Source: Chlorokybus atmophyticus
Lineage: Eukaryota > Streptophyta > Chlorokybophyceae > Chlorokybales > Chlorokybaceae
Reading direction: 5' to 3'
NCBI GenBank assembly: GCA_009103225.1
Contig: RHPI01002823.1
Span: 62,634 to 126,633 of the forward strand
Length of the DNA: 64,000 bases
A program made the position numbers and the translations under genes. The stretch's first letter is position 1; the number at the start of each line of letters is the position of its first letter. Below the pieces are notes generated by a model. The model was not told the origin of the DNA, ran no database searches, and saw nothing but the letters and a program-made list of their open reading frames with translations. This document shows positions 31,544 to 44,600 of this stretch, piece after piece.

Positions 31544-34464
31544 ATGGCGAAGTCATTGTTCTTAGTGTTGGCTTCCGTGGTGCTGCTGGTGGTCGCCCCC
31601 CACGCCGTCCTCCTCGTCCGTGCCCTTGACAACGGCGTGGCGCTGACGCCCCCGATGGGATTCAACACGTGGAACGCGTTCAGGTGCAACGTCAGCGAGG
31701 AGCTCGTCAAACAGGTGCGTCAGCAGCGAAGAGGAGGAGGAGTTGCTTGTCATTGTGTCAACGCTTTGCATGCTGTCGAGAATGGTTGCAAAGCAGTGAG
31801 TGAGCTGCGTAGTTGTTGGGTGGAGAAGGCTACATCAACTGTGCAGTAATGCGTGATCAACAACTGTGCACACAAACAGTGGGAACTGTTATCCTGTTGT
31901 GTTGACATGGTGTCTCGCACATGCAGATGGCTGACGCTGTGGTGGACAACGGCCTGCGCGAGCTGGGATGGGAGTACATCAACGTGAGTGATCGTCGACT
32001 GCTTGCATTGTGTGTTGACGAGTTGGCACTGCGTCTCGCACTGCGTTCGTGGCAACGTGACCTTGCTCATGACAAGCTCTCTAAGTACGCGTTGCATTTG
32101 TGGGTGCAGATCGATGACTGCTGGCACGGATCCCGTGACGAGAACGGTTACATCCAGCCCAATTCTACACGCTTCCCCAGCGGCATCAAGGCAAGCATGC
32201 ACACTTGTGGGCGTGCGCGTGCGTGCGTGCGCACGTGCATGCTGCCATGTGTGTCTACGGGTGTGCGTGCAAGCGCGCGATGAACAATACGTGTGTGCGC
32301 GCATGCCTGTGCATGCCCACACGCCCACAATCAAAGGCAGTAATACGTGCCCACGTGAACATGCACGTGCACATGCACGTGCACATTGACACGTGTTTTA
32401 CAAGTGCACGTGCGTCTTGATGTGCGTGCGCGCGCCATCGTGTAGGTGAGTGTGTCCATGCGCCCAGAGTCATGTTTCTGTCATCATGCGTGCGCACCTT
32501 GATATAGGTCTGCGTTGTGCGTGCACGTGTACGTACATACGCGTGAATGTGTCCGACCCTAACCTTTCCCCTACAGGCCCTCGCCGACTACGTCCACTCT
32601 CTCGGTCTCAAGCTCGGCATCTACTCCGACGCCGGCGACTTGACCTGCGCTCGCTACCCCGGCAGTTACGGTTACGAGGCCAAGGACGCGGAGCAGTACG
32701 CGAAGTGGGAGGTGGATTACCTCAAGTATGACTGGTGTTATATGGAGGATAGACACCCGGAGGAGCAGCCGCGACAGGCGTATGCGAGGATGAGAGACGC
32801 GCTGAATGCCACGGGGAGACCGATCGTGTTCTCGCTGTGCTCGTGGGGTAGAGGAAGGTCACATGTGTGGGGAAAAGATGTTGGTGAGTTAGAGAGCAAG
32901 ACACATACACATGCGCGCGCACACACATGCAAATGTACACGCACACGCATATGCACACACATACGCACACGCATGCATGCACGCAGATGCGCATACACAT
33001 ACGCACACGCATGCATGCACGCAGATGCGCATACACACGCGCACGCACACCACCGCAACGACAACACTTTGGACAGCAACAATCATGGTGACAGCATCTC
33101 TTTGTGTTGTGTTGTGCAGGCAACTTGTGGCGTACCACGCCGGACCTGTTTCAGGCGTGGGATTTCGCTCACCAGACTGCCGCGGGCGTGCCTCCCGGCT
33201 ACACGTCCATTATGGAGGCGGTGACCGTCCAGGCCGACTACTGGAAGAACGCTGGCCCGGGGTGAGTAGTTGTATGTGGGTATGTGTGTGCATAGGGTGA
33301 GTGTTGGTAAACTGACAATATGCTACTTGTACATGTATGTGCGCGCAGGTCATGGAATGACCCCGACATGCTTGTGGTGGGTCTGCCTGGCATGACACTG
33401 GTTGAGGCAGACAACACAACCCAAGAGACATACGGCGGTTAGTGTTGTTGTTCTTGTTGTTGTTGTCATGTTTGGCAATGGTGTTGAAGGTAATAACTAG
33501 TACCAATCGTTGGGTGTGTGCAGGCTTGACATTGACTGAGCAGCGCACGCACTTTGCTCTCTGGTGCATGCTCGCCAGCCCTCTGCTGGCTGGCAATGAC
33601 CTTCGCAACCTCTCTGCCGAGACACTCGCGATCTACAAAGCTGTTGAGGTGCGTGCCTGCTCCTCTCTGTGCCTGCGCACATGTGGCCATGAATTCAAAA
33701 TGTATAAGTATACAATGCGCATGTGCCCTTGCGAGTGTGAGTGTATTTGCATGCCTAAGTGTGTATTCGTGCTCTGTCGTGTGCATGTGCATGTGCATGT
33801 GTGTGTGTGTGTGAGTGTGTGTGTGTGCGACTGTGCACACATGCGCAGACAGTTGTCTATGCACTTGCAAATGTGGACACATCTACACGGAACCCCTCAT
33901 GTTTGCACTTGCGTGTGCGCGTATGCGCACTCCATGCTCGTGTATGCAGCACGAGTCTGACCCCTGTGTCATGACCTGCAGATGATTGCGGTAAACCAGG
34001 ACCCCTTAGGCATCCCCGCCCAGAAAGTGTGGGAGGACCGCACCCGTCAAATCTGGCGTCGTCCCCTCGTCAACAACTCCTACGCCTTCCTCCTCCTCAA
34101 CACGGGCGACACTCCCACCTCCATCCCCGTCGTGTGGGCCCGCGACTCGCCTCTACTCCAGCCCAACTTGCGCGCGGAGGTGAGGGACTTGTGGAAGAGG
34201 GAGGACTTGGGTACGTGGGACGGGTCTTGGATGGCGGAGAGGGTGGAGGCGCACGAGGCGGTGGTGATTGGGGTGAGGTTTGTTGGGAGTGGTGGGGAGG
34301 AGGGAGAGGGGGAGGAGGGTAGTAAGGTGTTGGTGTGGTTGGGGACGGCGAATCTCGGGTTGATGGTGGCGATGTTGGGGGTGTATCTGTACACGCAGTA
34401 TGCGGAGGACAGATACGGCAACAACAACAACAAGTACAAGCCGCTGAGCGCCAGAGACTCCTGA
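31544..34464 (+). CDS. GH27 alpha-galactosidase with C-terminal membrane segment
   Basis: Eight exons join in phase: 31544-31714, 31927-31983, 32110-32190, 32577-32883, 33120-33261, 33349-33437, 33524-33648, 33982-34464. They give 484 residues. A signal peptide (AKSLFLVLASVVLLVVAPHA) precedes the GH27 core: LDNGVALTPPMGFNTWNAFR, WEYINIDDCWHGSRDENGYI, LKLGIYSDAGDLTCARYPGS, nucleophile in VDYLKYDWCY (Asp), FSLCSWGRG, acid/base in SWNDPDMLVVG (second Asp), and IAVNQDPLGIPAQKV. It should hydrolyse terminal alpha-galactosides outside the cell or in an acidic compartment. After the beta domain a Gly/Glu linker leads to LGTANLGLMVAMLGVYLYTQ and a short polar tail ending SARDS, a likely membrane anchor not usual for the family. 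Intron 3 (32191-32576) begins with GC, supported by phase and homology. Confidence 0.92.
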
Positions 34465-35484
34465 AGAGTGTCGGAGGGTTGTAGTGTAGTTGTGGCGCAC
34501 CTGCTGGATGTGTAGGTGCTTCAGTGAGTCGTCTGCATCGCAGTATGATACGGAGGAGCAAGTTGGACATTGTCGTGTTGTGTGTAACATTTGATTGGTT
34601 CTTCTTTCGGAGCCATTGGATAGGCTAGAGCTGCACAGGCCATTTTGTAGGTTAGGGACCGGAAGCTGGACCCCACCCCTGTATTCTTGTTGAGTGCATT
34701 GATAATAGCACCATTGCCGCTGTTGTCACTCCCTGTACAACAGTCTTGGTGTTCCTATGTTCCAACGACAATGCGTTCTCCATCTCGATCTGTGTGAACG
34801 TGTGCATGTTGCTGCGTAGGTTGCATTCGTAACACACGCACAATAGAGTACGCAGCAAACCCGTTGGCATCGCGCATTCTCATCTGCATTGTATGGCAGA
34901 TACAACGGTTTGTGAGCACGGCGTGCTTTGCGCTTGTCATAGCCACTACTTGCCCTCTCGTTTTGTACTGGACTGCCATCCGCTCGCATGTCATTGGCAG
35001 CACTAACATGTGCCTTGTTGTATCATTCAACTGCTGAAACAACGCTGTGGCAGGTTGCTCTTATGAACAAAAAAACCACACTCTACTGCGAAAGGCTGTA
35101 GCGCATGCATGGCACCGATCAGCTGAGACTGTATCATATACAGACACAACTTCTGACAAATGTGCCCACAGTGCTACTGCCTGTCCATGACAAGGGGATG
35201 ACATGGCCACCGTCTGAAGTGGGATGAGTGCGTTGCTGTCTGATTTAGCCAGCAATGCATGATACCTAATACTATTGAACTAACTACTGGTGACCAACTA
35301 GTAGCAGTCCACAAAGGAAATAGCATGCACAGGCATCCGATCAATCCCAGCCACCCCCCGCCAATTGTTGAATAACAACGCATCACCCAGAATGTCCACA
35401 ATTGTAGGAAAACAAGCAAAACAGCAACCATAACAACAACCGTTCCCTTCCCCGCGCACAAACCCACCATAGCCCTCTCCTCCC
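34465..35484. other. Intergenic region between convergent genes
   Basis: About 1 kb separates the stop of the alpha-galactosidase gene from the stop of the glycosyltransferase gene, which converge. It must hold both 3' UTRs. A TGTAA, the polyadenylation motif used in several green algae, occurs near 34584; this is only suggestive. No gene or repeat is seen. Confidence 0.45.
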
Positions 35485-38265
35485 CTACCGCAAGTTATCG
35501 ATGACTACGTCCGCGCCGACAAACTCCACATTGCTCGCATACAGCACCGTTAGCGCCGCTAGGTAATTATACACATCCTCATACCGGAAACTCTTCATGA
35601 AATACTCTTTCCCATCCTTCGCAAGCCTTCTCGCCTCATCATCATGATCCACCAGCCACTCAATCTTGTCAAACAAGTCCGTCATGTCCATGCTCGCACG
35701 CACGTAGTGGACACCTTCTTCCAAAGTCCTCGACACGATGTCGGTAAACATCCCAACACGCACCACCGTTGACCCCATCATCATGAGGCCCATTAATCTA
35801 CGTGAATAGGAGTTGCCGTCGATGTCGATGAGGTATTTGTAGCGTTGGAACGAGTCGAATGGCACGGATGGGAGGAGAAATGTGTTGGCTTCGGTTGGGT
35901 TGTCGAAGCTAGATGAGTCGATGTTCTGACAGAAGACGTGCAAACCAACGTCGAAGGCGAGTTTCTCGGTATCGGTCGCGTTGCGTGCAACGTGGGCGCG
36001 GCGGGCCTCAAACTCACGCACCTGGGGCATGGCAACGTGCACAACAACACATCAGTCACGACCACAAATTGGACAGCAGTGCTGGTCATTTGCGCGCGTG
36101 CGCGTGTCCGGTCAAAACAGACATGAGAGCTTCATGAACTAAGTAGTGCGCCATATGCATAGAGCGCACGTTGTCTTGCGTACGTGCGCGTGGCACAGAG
36201 TACAGAGTCAAGCACATTGAAGTAACCACTGCAAAAAAGTCCTAGACTCAAGAATACCTCTACTGCGACAACAACAACAACAACATTCTCACTCACTCAC
36301 CGCGCGTATGAGTCGTACTCTCGCGTTGGTGTACACCGTCCCGAACCCCGTGGAGCATCCTCTCCAGAACGCCACATTCAGCTTGTCCTCCCACGCCATG
36401 TCGTGCGCTTGTCGCGCGCCTCGCTGCTCCGCCTCCACCACGCTCTCCAACATCTCGTTCATCGGGTACATGATGTCCTCGTGGCAACCGACCAGCTTCG
36501 TGCGCGACCACACGGGAACGCCCCAACCCTTGGCCTCGCCTACATGAACACATGTGCGTGCGCGCGTGTTGGAGAGGGGGGCAAGGGGGGTATGCGTGCG
36601 CTGTTCTCATGTGTGCTTGTATGTGGGCGCGCGCATGCATGAGTATGCAGCTGTGCAGGCGCGCACATATGGGCATGTGCACACATGAGCGCACATGCGT
36701 GTGAGCTCGTGTACGTGCGGGCGCATGTGATATGCGCATATATATAATATATATGTATATATGTGTGTGTGTGCCTGCGCGTGCGCATGCGCAAACCAAA
36801 TCTGAAAAAACAAGATGACATGATGAAACTGCGTGTGGGGCTTCAACAAGTATGCTGTCGGATATGAATACCTTGGGGGTACTGGTCCCACGTGCCGTGG
36901 TATTTCCTAAAAGTAGGCTTGTCTTTGCATTCCATCTCATTCATTGGCTCGTCGAACGCGTTGAGCAGAATGGGGATCGGCGGCAAACCTGCGCCACCAA
37001 ACCACGGCACAACATCAATGGCACACCCACATACCCACATGGCCACCAAGTTAGCGTACATCGTATCGCACTCACGCAAGTATTGGTTTTCTGCGGCGAT
37101 GCGTCTCAGAGCGGCGAGACACGCCTCGTAGTTGACGGAATCGTACAGTCCCGCGGCGTGCGTCACGTCCCCCTCATGCATGATGTACAGACCCACCTTC
37201 TCAAAGTATTTGCTCGCAAAATTGTACCTGGTCAAGTGTGCGATAGTTGAGTTGCTTTATAGTAAATAGGGCGCTTCAACCGCATGAGCAGATCTTGCAG
37301 GTGAGCATGTGCGCGTATACATGGCAATGCAACTCTTAGACATACTCGCAGAACCGCATGCGTCATATGCAGTACATATCCACACGAGCACACATAAGAA
37401 CATACTCAATTCCACACTCACATTCGTTCGACATCGATTGTTCTTGGGGAGACCCATGGCGCGACGTCCTCAAATAAACCCACGACCAAGCGCGGGTTCA
37501 GCCGAGCGATATACTTCTGCGCCGCCGCGGATACCTACACGGGACGAAAGATTCAGACACGTACACGTGTGCACATGAGCAACGCCGCATGCACACGCAC
37601 GCGCGCAAACACGCTCGTAAACACGCGCACGTGCACGCACGCACGCACGAGACCCACCAGTATCCTTTTCTGTCCGAGTTGCACGGCCCTGACGATGCGG
37701 TTATCCTCAACACTGTCCAACAACGTGTTCTTATTTTGCTGCTGAAACGGGCTCGCCAACTCGGACGACACGTTCAACTCGACCCACGCATCCCACTCCG
37801 CATACCTGATTGGGACACACACGCAGCTTCCGTTGACACTCACGACAAGGTAGGCACAACAAGAAGCAACAAGCCAACGCACACACCACAGCCTGCACGA
37901 CACAAACATGCACAAACACACACACGCACGCACTTGGGGTTGATGAGTGAGTTTGGCAGGAGAAGCGCCTGCGCGGGGTATTTCAATCCAGGTGGAGGCG
38001 ATGTTGGTGTCGATGTGGGTGTGTTGGTCGATGTGGGTGTGTTGGTTGAAGAGGGTGAGGAGGGTGTTTGGGATGAAGAAGAGGGTGAGGAGAGTGATGG
38101 TGTGGGCGTGTTGAGGTGAGGCGAGATGGAGCCGAGGATGGAACGCGTGGTGCGGTGGAGCAAAGAGGCGTTGTTGAGACGCACGTTGACGAAATAGAGA
38201 GCGAGGGCACCCGCCACGATGAGGGCCACGACACGAACGAGATGCTGCCTGCTCGACCGCACCAT
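35485..38265 (-). CDS. GT90/CAP10-type glycosyltransferase, type II membrane protein
   Basis: Seven minus-strand exons join in phase: 38265-37934, 37805-37658, 37534-37422, 37227-37076, 36988-36872, 36539-36301, 36021-35485. They give 545 residues. The start gives a short basic cytoplasmic end and a signal anchor (HLVRVVALIVAGALALYFVN), then a Ser/Thr/Pro stem, as in Golgi/ER glycosyltransferases. The catalytic region has MHEGDVTHAAGLYDSVNYEA, a MAWEDKLNVAFWRGCSTGFG motif and RYKYLIDIDGNSYSRRLMGL near the C-terminus. These are hallmarks of the CAP10/GT90 family, which includes protein O-glucosyltransferases and fungal xylosyltransferases. The donor and acceptor cannot be told from sequence. 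It lacks a KDEL-like retention end (ends VVIDNLR). The intron at 36540-36871 is a long TG/CG/AT alternating tract. Confidence 0.88.
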
Positions 38266-40342
38266 TTTTGTTGTACGTGTACGTGTACGTGTGGGCGTCG
38301 ACACAACAACACTCGGTCACGTGCGGCTAGTGAGGTGCGGGATTGTCATCGGCCTCGTCAATGCGTGTCCGCGTTGATGACGTGGTTGTTGTTGTCGTTG
38401 TTGTTGTTGTGTGGCTTCATAGGATTGGAATGCAAATCTATACAGGTGCTGGCGAGTCATGCGAGCAGATGCGCCATTCAGCGACAGGTACGGCGTGTGT
38501 CAAAACTCTTCCTGACCAGATTGGAAAAAAACACGTACAGACACCTCACTGATGATTTAGCTTATGAAAAACGTAACGATTAGAAAAAGATGGAACAAAA
38601 GAACTCGACGACAACAACCAACTACCGAGCTACAAATATACGCGTGTTGACGACGATTATAACCGCACCTGATTCGCGTGGAGCGTCCTCGCCTCATGCA
38701 TGCATGCTTGCGCGTTGTGTTGTGTTGTGTTATATTGTGGGTATGTTGTGTTCTCTCTCTTTCTGGACTTGTTGAAAGTGGTCGTGCGGGACGCCTGCAC
38801 ACTCTCCTGCTGCACATGTGATAGAGAAATACACGTTATAGTGCAAAATAGATGCAATTGTGGCATGAATAAAAGTAGGCAAGTGGATTGTACGTTGCAA
38901 CCATACTGTGAAGCATCAATCAAAACAGACAAACACATCAATATACATCATGAAAACACATTGCAAAGTCAAGTGGATGCTTTAACACCAAAACGAGACT
39001 GTCATGCGATGCTCATCCCAACATGACAATGACGACGGACATGCTGCCATGTGCATACCATTGATGTGATAGTGATAGTCACAATAGTCACACAATACCA
39101 CATGCCTTGAGCACAAAGCCGCAGCGCCAACCTCAGGGATTGTGCTATCAAAACAATGTTCATGTTTTCATAGCAACGATGTGCTGGTTATGTAGCCGCA
39201 TGCAAGTGGGGGCGCCATACCCCAGCAACATGAACCAGCTGAACAACCAACCCTGAAAACAAGCACTCAACTAATGTCGAACGCATAAACAGAAACACTA
39301 AACCCGCATGCCAATGACAGCTTCAATGCAGTTACACACCCGCACAGCAAACATGAAACTGTGAGCAGCAGACAGTTTGTCTCACAGTTCAAGGTTTCCT
39401 CCTCCTCTTCCTCTTTATTCCGCTCCAATCGAATGCGACCAGCACAAGTCTTAGGGCCAAAATGAATAAAGGCCAACCCTCTCCTCTCGCCCTGTGAATG
39501 CTCCCGCCAACCACGCCGCCGCCGCCGCCACCGCCACCGCCACCGCCGCCCCCAGCAGCAGGTAAACGTCTAACGTCCAAATTGACTTTGACATGACATT
39601 ATTCTTTGTTCTCTTTGTCTTTTTCCCGCGTCGGAGCCGCGGGTTTGTAAGCATACGGGCATAAAATCCCACTTCATCATCATCATCATCATCATAAAAA
39701 GGATGTAGTCCTTTGGGGGACACTATAATTTACTCTTGGCACCGGAATCATGCATAAGGATGGGGCGTACCGGTGATGATGATAGGACCCAAAGGACTTG
39801 CACATGGAGAGTGTTGGGGTGAGTGTTGGGGTGTACGGGTGGTGGCGCAGCGGCGGCGGAGCAGCAGGGTGAGAGAAAGAACCAAAACAGGCAGAGAGAG
39901 TTTCAAGCTGTTGGCCATGTCCATACAAGTGATGGCTCGCACATGTTCAGCATGCTTGACATTCCAACAGCGTGCATCACTGTTCTTTTTGAGGGTAGAC
40001 TGCCGCTTGCTTGGTGAATGTGAGACAAGAGTCAGGTTTCTCTCGTCAAATGTCGTGTCGTGTAAAGGACATTGCATGCTATGGGATGACATCAACAGCG
40101 AAATTGGTTTTGGGTCCGCAGTTGTTTGCTGCAACCATGCGTCACACTTGCCGTGTTGCATTTCATTTCTTTCTGTCTCCAACAATCGCATACAGTGCAT
40201 CACACAAGTAATGTCAGCAGGTGCTCATATTGCCTCTCTTCCTTGTCGTATCAGGCGTTTTCACTGATGACAGCAACAACGTAAGCAGCAGCAGCAAGAA
40301 GAAGAAGACGACAACGACGACGACAACGACGACAACAACAAC
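38266..40342. other. Divergent intergenic region with simple repeats
   Basis: About 2 kb lies between the divergent glycosyltransferase and CRT-like genes. It contains a GTT/GTC repeat (38385-38415), a CCGCCG/CCACCG tract (39508-39556), a CAT microsatellite (39675-39695) and an AGC/AAG/GAC/AAC repeat directly before the CRT-like start (40280-40341). The open frames over these tracts are low complexity. No gene is supported. Confidence 0.5.
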
Positions 40343-41057
40343 ATGAGCCACGCCCACACCACCCACAACAAGCATGCCTCCCCTTTACTCGAGCCTTTGC
40401 TTCACCCTCCCGCGCTCGCTCCCCCGGACATCACCGCCGTCCCCGCACCCACACCACCACCACTTCTCGCAATATCCACCACCAAACCCACACCAAACGA
40501 CAAACCCACACCAACACCATCCTCCCCTCTAACCCTCTCCTTATGGCTCCTAGCCGTAGTCTCTTTAGGCGCCGCGAACCGTGTCTCATTCAAGCTGATG
40601 CAATACTCTTCCCTCAACTATTCCTACTTCGATGCCCAGTTCACCACGCTGGCCTACGTGCCCGTAAGCTTCTTCGTCGTGTGGGTGAAGTTGAGGTTCT
40701 TCCCGACGCATATCACGCAAGAGCAGAGGGCCTTTCCGAAGAGGAGGTTCGCGCTCATGGGACTCATGGACTGCCTGCAGGGATTGCTTATCAACGGCAA
40801 GTGAGGGGTGTGCCAATGCAGTGGGTTTCGGTTACATTGGTACGAAGTCACGCACATCCACACTATCAATAACATGGATGCGTGCACGTTTTGCGTGCGA
40901 CTCACGTGCGTGACCTACGTTTCACTCACTCAGATGCATGCACACGCACTTGCCTACATACAGCGTGCCCACACGGCGACGCAGTGTGGACGTGTACGCA
41001 CACGTCCACACTACGTCCGCATTTGTACACATCTGCATTGAGACGTGACTATATACG

Positions 41058-41154
<97 letters not shown>

Positions 41155-43408
41155 NCCCCCCCCCCCCCCCCCCCTCAACAGTGGGCGGCCGCTTCGTCCC
41201 TGGCATGCTCCAGAACCTCCTCCTCCAGGGCGCCGTCCCCGTCACGATGCTCTTCTCTCTACTGTTACTCAAGCCCTCTTCTGTCGACTGGAAACCCCAC
41301 CTGAGCCGGTTCTACTCCCCCGCGCAGTATGTCGGCGCGGCCGTGGTATTGGCGGGGATAGGGGTGTCCGTGTGGCCGGCATTGACAAAAGGAGGAGGAG
41401 GGATGGGGAGCTTCTTGGGGGATGTGGTGAGTGGGTGTGTGCGTGCGTGCGTGCGTATGCGTGCTTTTGGACATGCGTGTATGCGCGTGCATTGTGCGCA
41501 CGCACGCGCATGCTTGTTTGCTTATGCACATGCACGCACGCTTATTATTTAATCTGCATGTCATTGTGCATGCGTCCATGCGTGCACACGCACGCACATG
41601 CTCGTTTTGCTAATGCACACGCACGCACGTGTGAACGTGTGCATCTGGCGCATGTGGGCGCATGTGGGCACATGCCCCATGCCCACACCACCATGCATAT
41701 TTGTGCTCATCACCAGCGTGTACATTTCTGGCATACTGTTGGTCTACCCGTCTCACACACCGTTCTCTCTTGTTCAACCACCAGGTCTTCTTCTCGGCGA
41801 CGGTCCCGACGGCTTTGTCTGCTGTTTACAAGGAGATCGCTTTCCGTTCCGTGGGCGACATGGACGTGTGGTACCTCAACGCGTGGGTCGCGCTGTTCCA
41901 GTTCCTGCTGGGACTGCCGCAGGCGAGCACAGCATGCAGTGTTCACATCAACAACAACTACTACTACTGCTGCTGCTGCTGCTACTACTCACTAGAACGA
42001 GTACTACCGCTGCAGTCTCAACAGTACCAACGACCACAACTGCTACCACATCCACAACTACAACAACTAGTTGTTGTCGTTGTGTGGGTGTTGTAGCAGT
42101 ATGAGGACTTGGTCGTTGTTGTTGTTGTTGTTGTTGTTGTTGTCGTCGTTGCGGATGGAACACACACATCCCTCTTTCCTCAAATAGGCCCCGTTGGCTG
42201 CCGCGATGGCGGGCATGAAGTTGTCTGAGGTACCCTCCAACCTGCGCGACGGGTGGGATTGTTTCGCTTTTGGTCAAAACAGCGTGCGTTGGGACGTGCA
42301 GTATGAGTGGGGTTACTGCAACGCCGGGGCGGGGTGCGCCGACGCCACGGGGACAAGTGTTGTGATGTGCTGCGACAGCTGCGATGGGTCGCTGCCGCAG
42401 ATATCGGGGGTGTCCATGAGAACGGTGGGTGGGTGTAGGTGTGCGTGTGCGCAGGCATACACATACGCACATACGTGCTGTGCGCACGTGTGTGCGCACG
42501 TGTATGCACGAGCACATTTGTGCGTACGCGCGTGAGGGTGCATGTGCGGTATGCGCCCTCACATGTGCAAGCTGCATGTTGTACGCATCCACACACAATG
42601 TGCATTGGCAGTACGTCTGCCAGAACGCGATGGGTACATCGTCATCACTGTTCTCACACGCAGGCCATGTCCCTCTACATCTTCATCAACATCGCCTACA
42701 ACCTCGCCCTGATCCACGTGATCAAGCGCGGCGGCGCGGCGTTGATGTATGTGGCCAGCACGGCCGTCTTACCGTTGGGTGCGCTCGCCTTCACTTTACC
42801 CACTATCATGGGACCGTACCACGCCACGCCGTTCAGCCCCGCCACCGCCACGGGTCTGGTCATCGTGCTTGTGGGACTGGTGGTGTATAGGTTTGTGGGA
42901 GGGAAGAGAGAGGGAGAGAGAGGGGGAGGGAGAGAGGGGGAGGGAGAGGGAGAGGGAGAGAGAGGGGGGGANNNNNNNNNNNNNNNNNNNNNNNNNNNNN
43001 NNNNNNNNNNNNNNNNNNNNNNNNNNNNNNNNNNNNNNNNNNNNNNNNNNNNNNNNNNNNNNNNNNNNNNNNNNNNNNNNNNNNNNNNNNNNNNNNNNNN
43101 NNNNNNNNNNNNNNNNNNNNNNNNNNNNNNNNNNNNNNNNNNNNNNNNNNNNNNNNNNNNNNNNNNNNNNNNNNNNNNNNNNNNNNNNNNNNNNNNNNNN
43201 NNNNNNNNNNNNNNNNNNNNNNNNNNNNNNNNNNNNNNNNNNNNNNNNNNNNNNNNNNNNNNNNNNNNNNNNNNNNNNNNNNNNNNNNNNNNNNNNNNNN
43301 NNNNNNNGGGAGGGGGAGGAGGAGAGAGGAGGGGCGAGGGGGGAGCGAGAGGGAAGAGCGTATAGGGCTGTAGCGGTGGAGGAGGAGCCCAAGACGACAA
43401 CGCGATGA
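40343..43408 (+). CDS. CRT-like (chloroquine-resistance-transporter-like) membrane transporter, gap in 3' end
   Basis: Exons inferred: 40343-40796, 41182-41426, 41785-41922, 42188-42424, 42664 into the gap at 42972. The first four total 1074 bases and stay in phase. After a Pro/Thr-rich cytosolic N-terminus come TM-rich segments: LGAANRVSFKLMQYSSLNYS, QFTTLAYVPVSFFVVWVKLR, VPGMLQNLLLQGAVPVTMLF, QYVGAAVVLAGIGVSVWPAL, VPTALSAVYKEIAFRSVGDM, SLYIFINIAYNLALIHVIKR and TATGLVIVLVGLVVYRFVGG. The order matches the plant CLT/PfCRT family of the drug/metabolite transporter superfamily; plant CLTs export thiols from plastids. A Cys-rich loop (WDCFAFG...CNAGAGCADATGTS, VVMCCDSCDG) lies between late membrane segments. 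Introns 1 and 3 need GC donors. A purine-rich run enters the gap, so the true stop is unknown; 43408 is one possible end (EEEPKTTTR, TGA). Confidence 0.82.
41061..41174. repeat. Poly-C block with one N inside intron 1 of the CRT-like gene
   Basis: More than 100 consecutive C with one N at 41155. This is a homopolymer of unreliable length, probably produced in gap filling. It lies wholly in an intron, ending just before the CTCAACAG acceptor. Confidence 0.95.
42972..43307. other. Assembly gap (336 N) flanked by GGGAGA repeats
   Basis: Both flanks are GGGAGAGA/GGGGGA purine tracts. It removes the end of the CRT-like coding region. Confidence 0.97.
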
Positions 43409-44495
43409 GGATGACTATTGCCAATGTATTCATGAATTCTAGCGCTTGTGCGCATGTGCAATAACACGGGTACAACGATGTGTGGGCAGCAGAGATGGTT
43501 TATTAGTGAGCATTACAGCACGCACAATGAATGAAAATGTTGGATTTGTAGACATTGAACTGTTGGTAGCCAACACCGTGAGATGGAGGATGCAACATAT
43601 TAATACCAACAGAATTGATAGTTGTAATAATCACACACTGCAACATTGGGTAGCAAGCAAGTGAGTTACGAATGCGCTCTGCAGGTGGCCCCTACCCTTG
43701 CTGTCCTCAAGCTGGCTGCGCCCTACCACCCTGTTGCTGGAGGGTCTCATTGCTAGGGTCGCATTGCTAGAGTAAGTCTTGGTCTTAGTGTGTCCTGGTG
43801 TTTGAATTTTTCTTGGCCCGCACTTATATTCTATGCTTACCTACCCATAGACATGCATGTTGTTGCCCATGGTTACCAACTTTAGAGTTTGTGTAATTGC
43901 AGCTCCTGTGTGTTACGCTTGCTACCCATGTTACATTGTGCTGTAATTAGATGTTGCATCACAATGGAGACATCCAACTCGTCAGTATAGACCCAATGTT
44001 TCATGAAGCGAGCGCAACTTGAAACCATGTCATAAACCTTTGTTCGCTCATATTTATTACGACATAGCACAAGTGTGACATGGCGCGTTTATAATAATTG
44101 TTATTATCATCGAGCTATGGCCGCAAAAGTCGCTACCATAGAAGGAGCCACGTGTCCCATATACGTCGCGTTACCCTGTGTTACAACACATTGCGCACAA
44201 ATGATGAAGGTCTATTTCGAACATAACAACGCTCCTCTGGAGATAGTTAGCAAGCAAAATGCATCGCGGGAGTGAGCGTTGCTAGCATATCAATCCAATA
44301 TGCAACATAACAAAGAGGATACTTTCATTGACCTTATTAAGAAGCTTCATCAATTCTGCCCACTTTAAGTGCATGAAGCTGCTTTTCTTCGTTAATTCTT
44401 GTAATCATTCTTTGCATGTCATCGAATTGTAGTTTGAGACAACCCACGCCGCATGATGCGGCATCAAGCCCAACGACCGCCATTACCACAATTGA

Positions 44496-44600
44496 ATGAT
44501 AGAGTGACTTGAAATATCTAAGTCACTCTATCATTTAAAGCAATTCCATGCAAAATTTATTGCGGCATGCCATGCTTGGCAACCAATGGTTGCCAAGCAT
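44496..44600. repeat. Two adjacent perfect hairpins
   Basis: ATGATAGAGTGACTT and AAGTCACTCTATCAT form 15-base arms at 44496-44534. ATGCTTGGCAACC and GGTTGCCAAGCAT form 13-base arms at 44572-44600. They are separated by about 37 AT-rich bases. They look like small foldback elements. Confidence 0.75.

Noticed and set aside
33466-33882. His/Thr-rich frame on the minus strand (HTHTHTHMHMHM)
   Set aside because: It lies in an intron of the alpha-galactosidase gene and is the shadow of a TG repeat.
39389-39580. Glycine-rich minus-strand protein
   Set aside because: It is translation of a CCG/CCA repeat in a spacer with no conserved flanks.
41045-41180. Long proline-rich reading frame in the CRT-like gene region
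   Set aside because: It is translation of a poly-C block with an N inside an intron, so it is an assembly or homopolymer artefact, not protein.
42900-43408. Long Gly/Glu/Arg frames across the gap on both strands
   Set aside because: They consist of N-derived unknown residues and GGGAGA repeats and carry no information.
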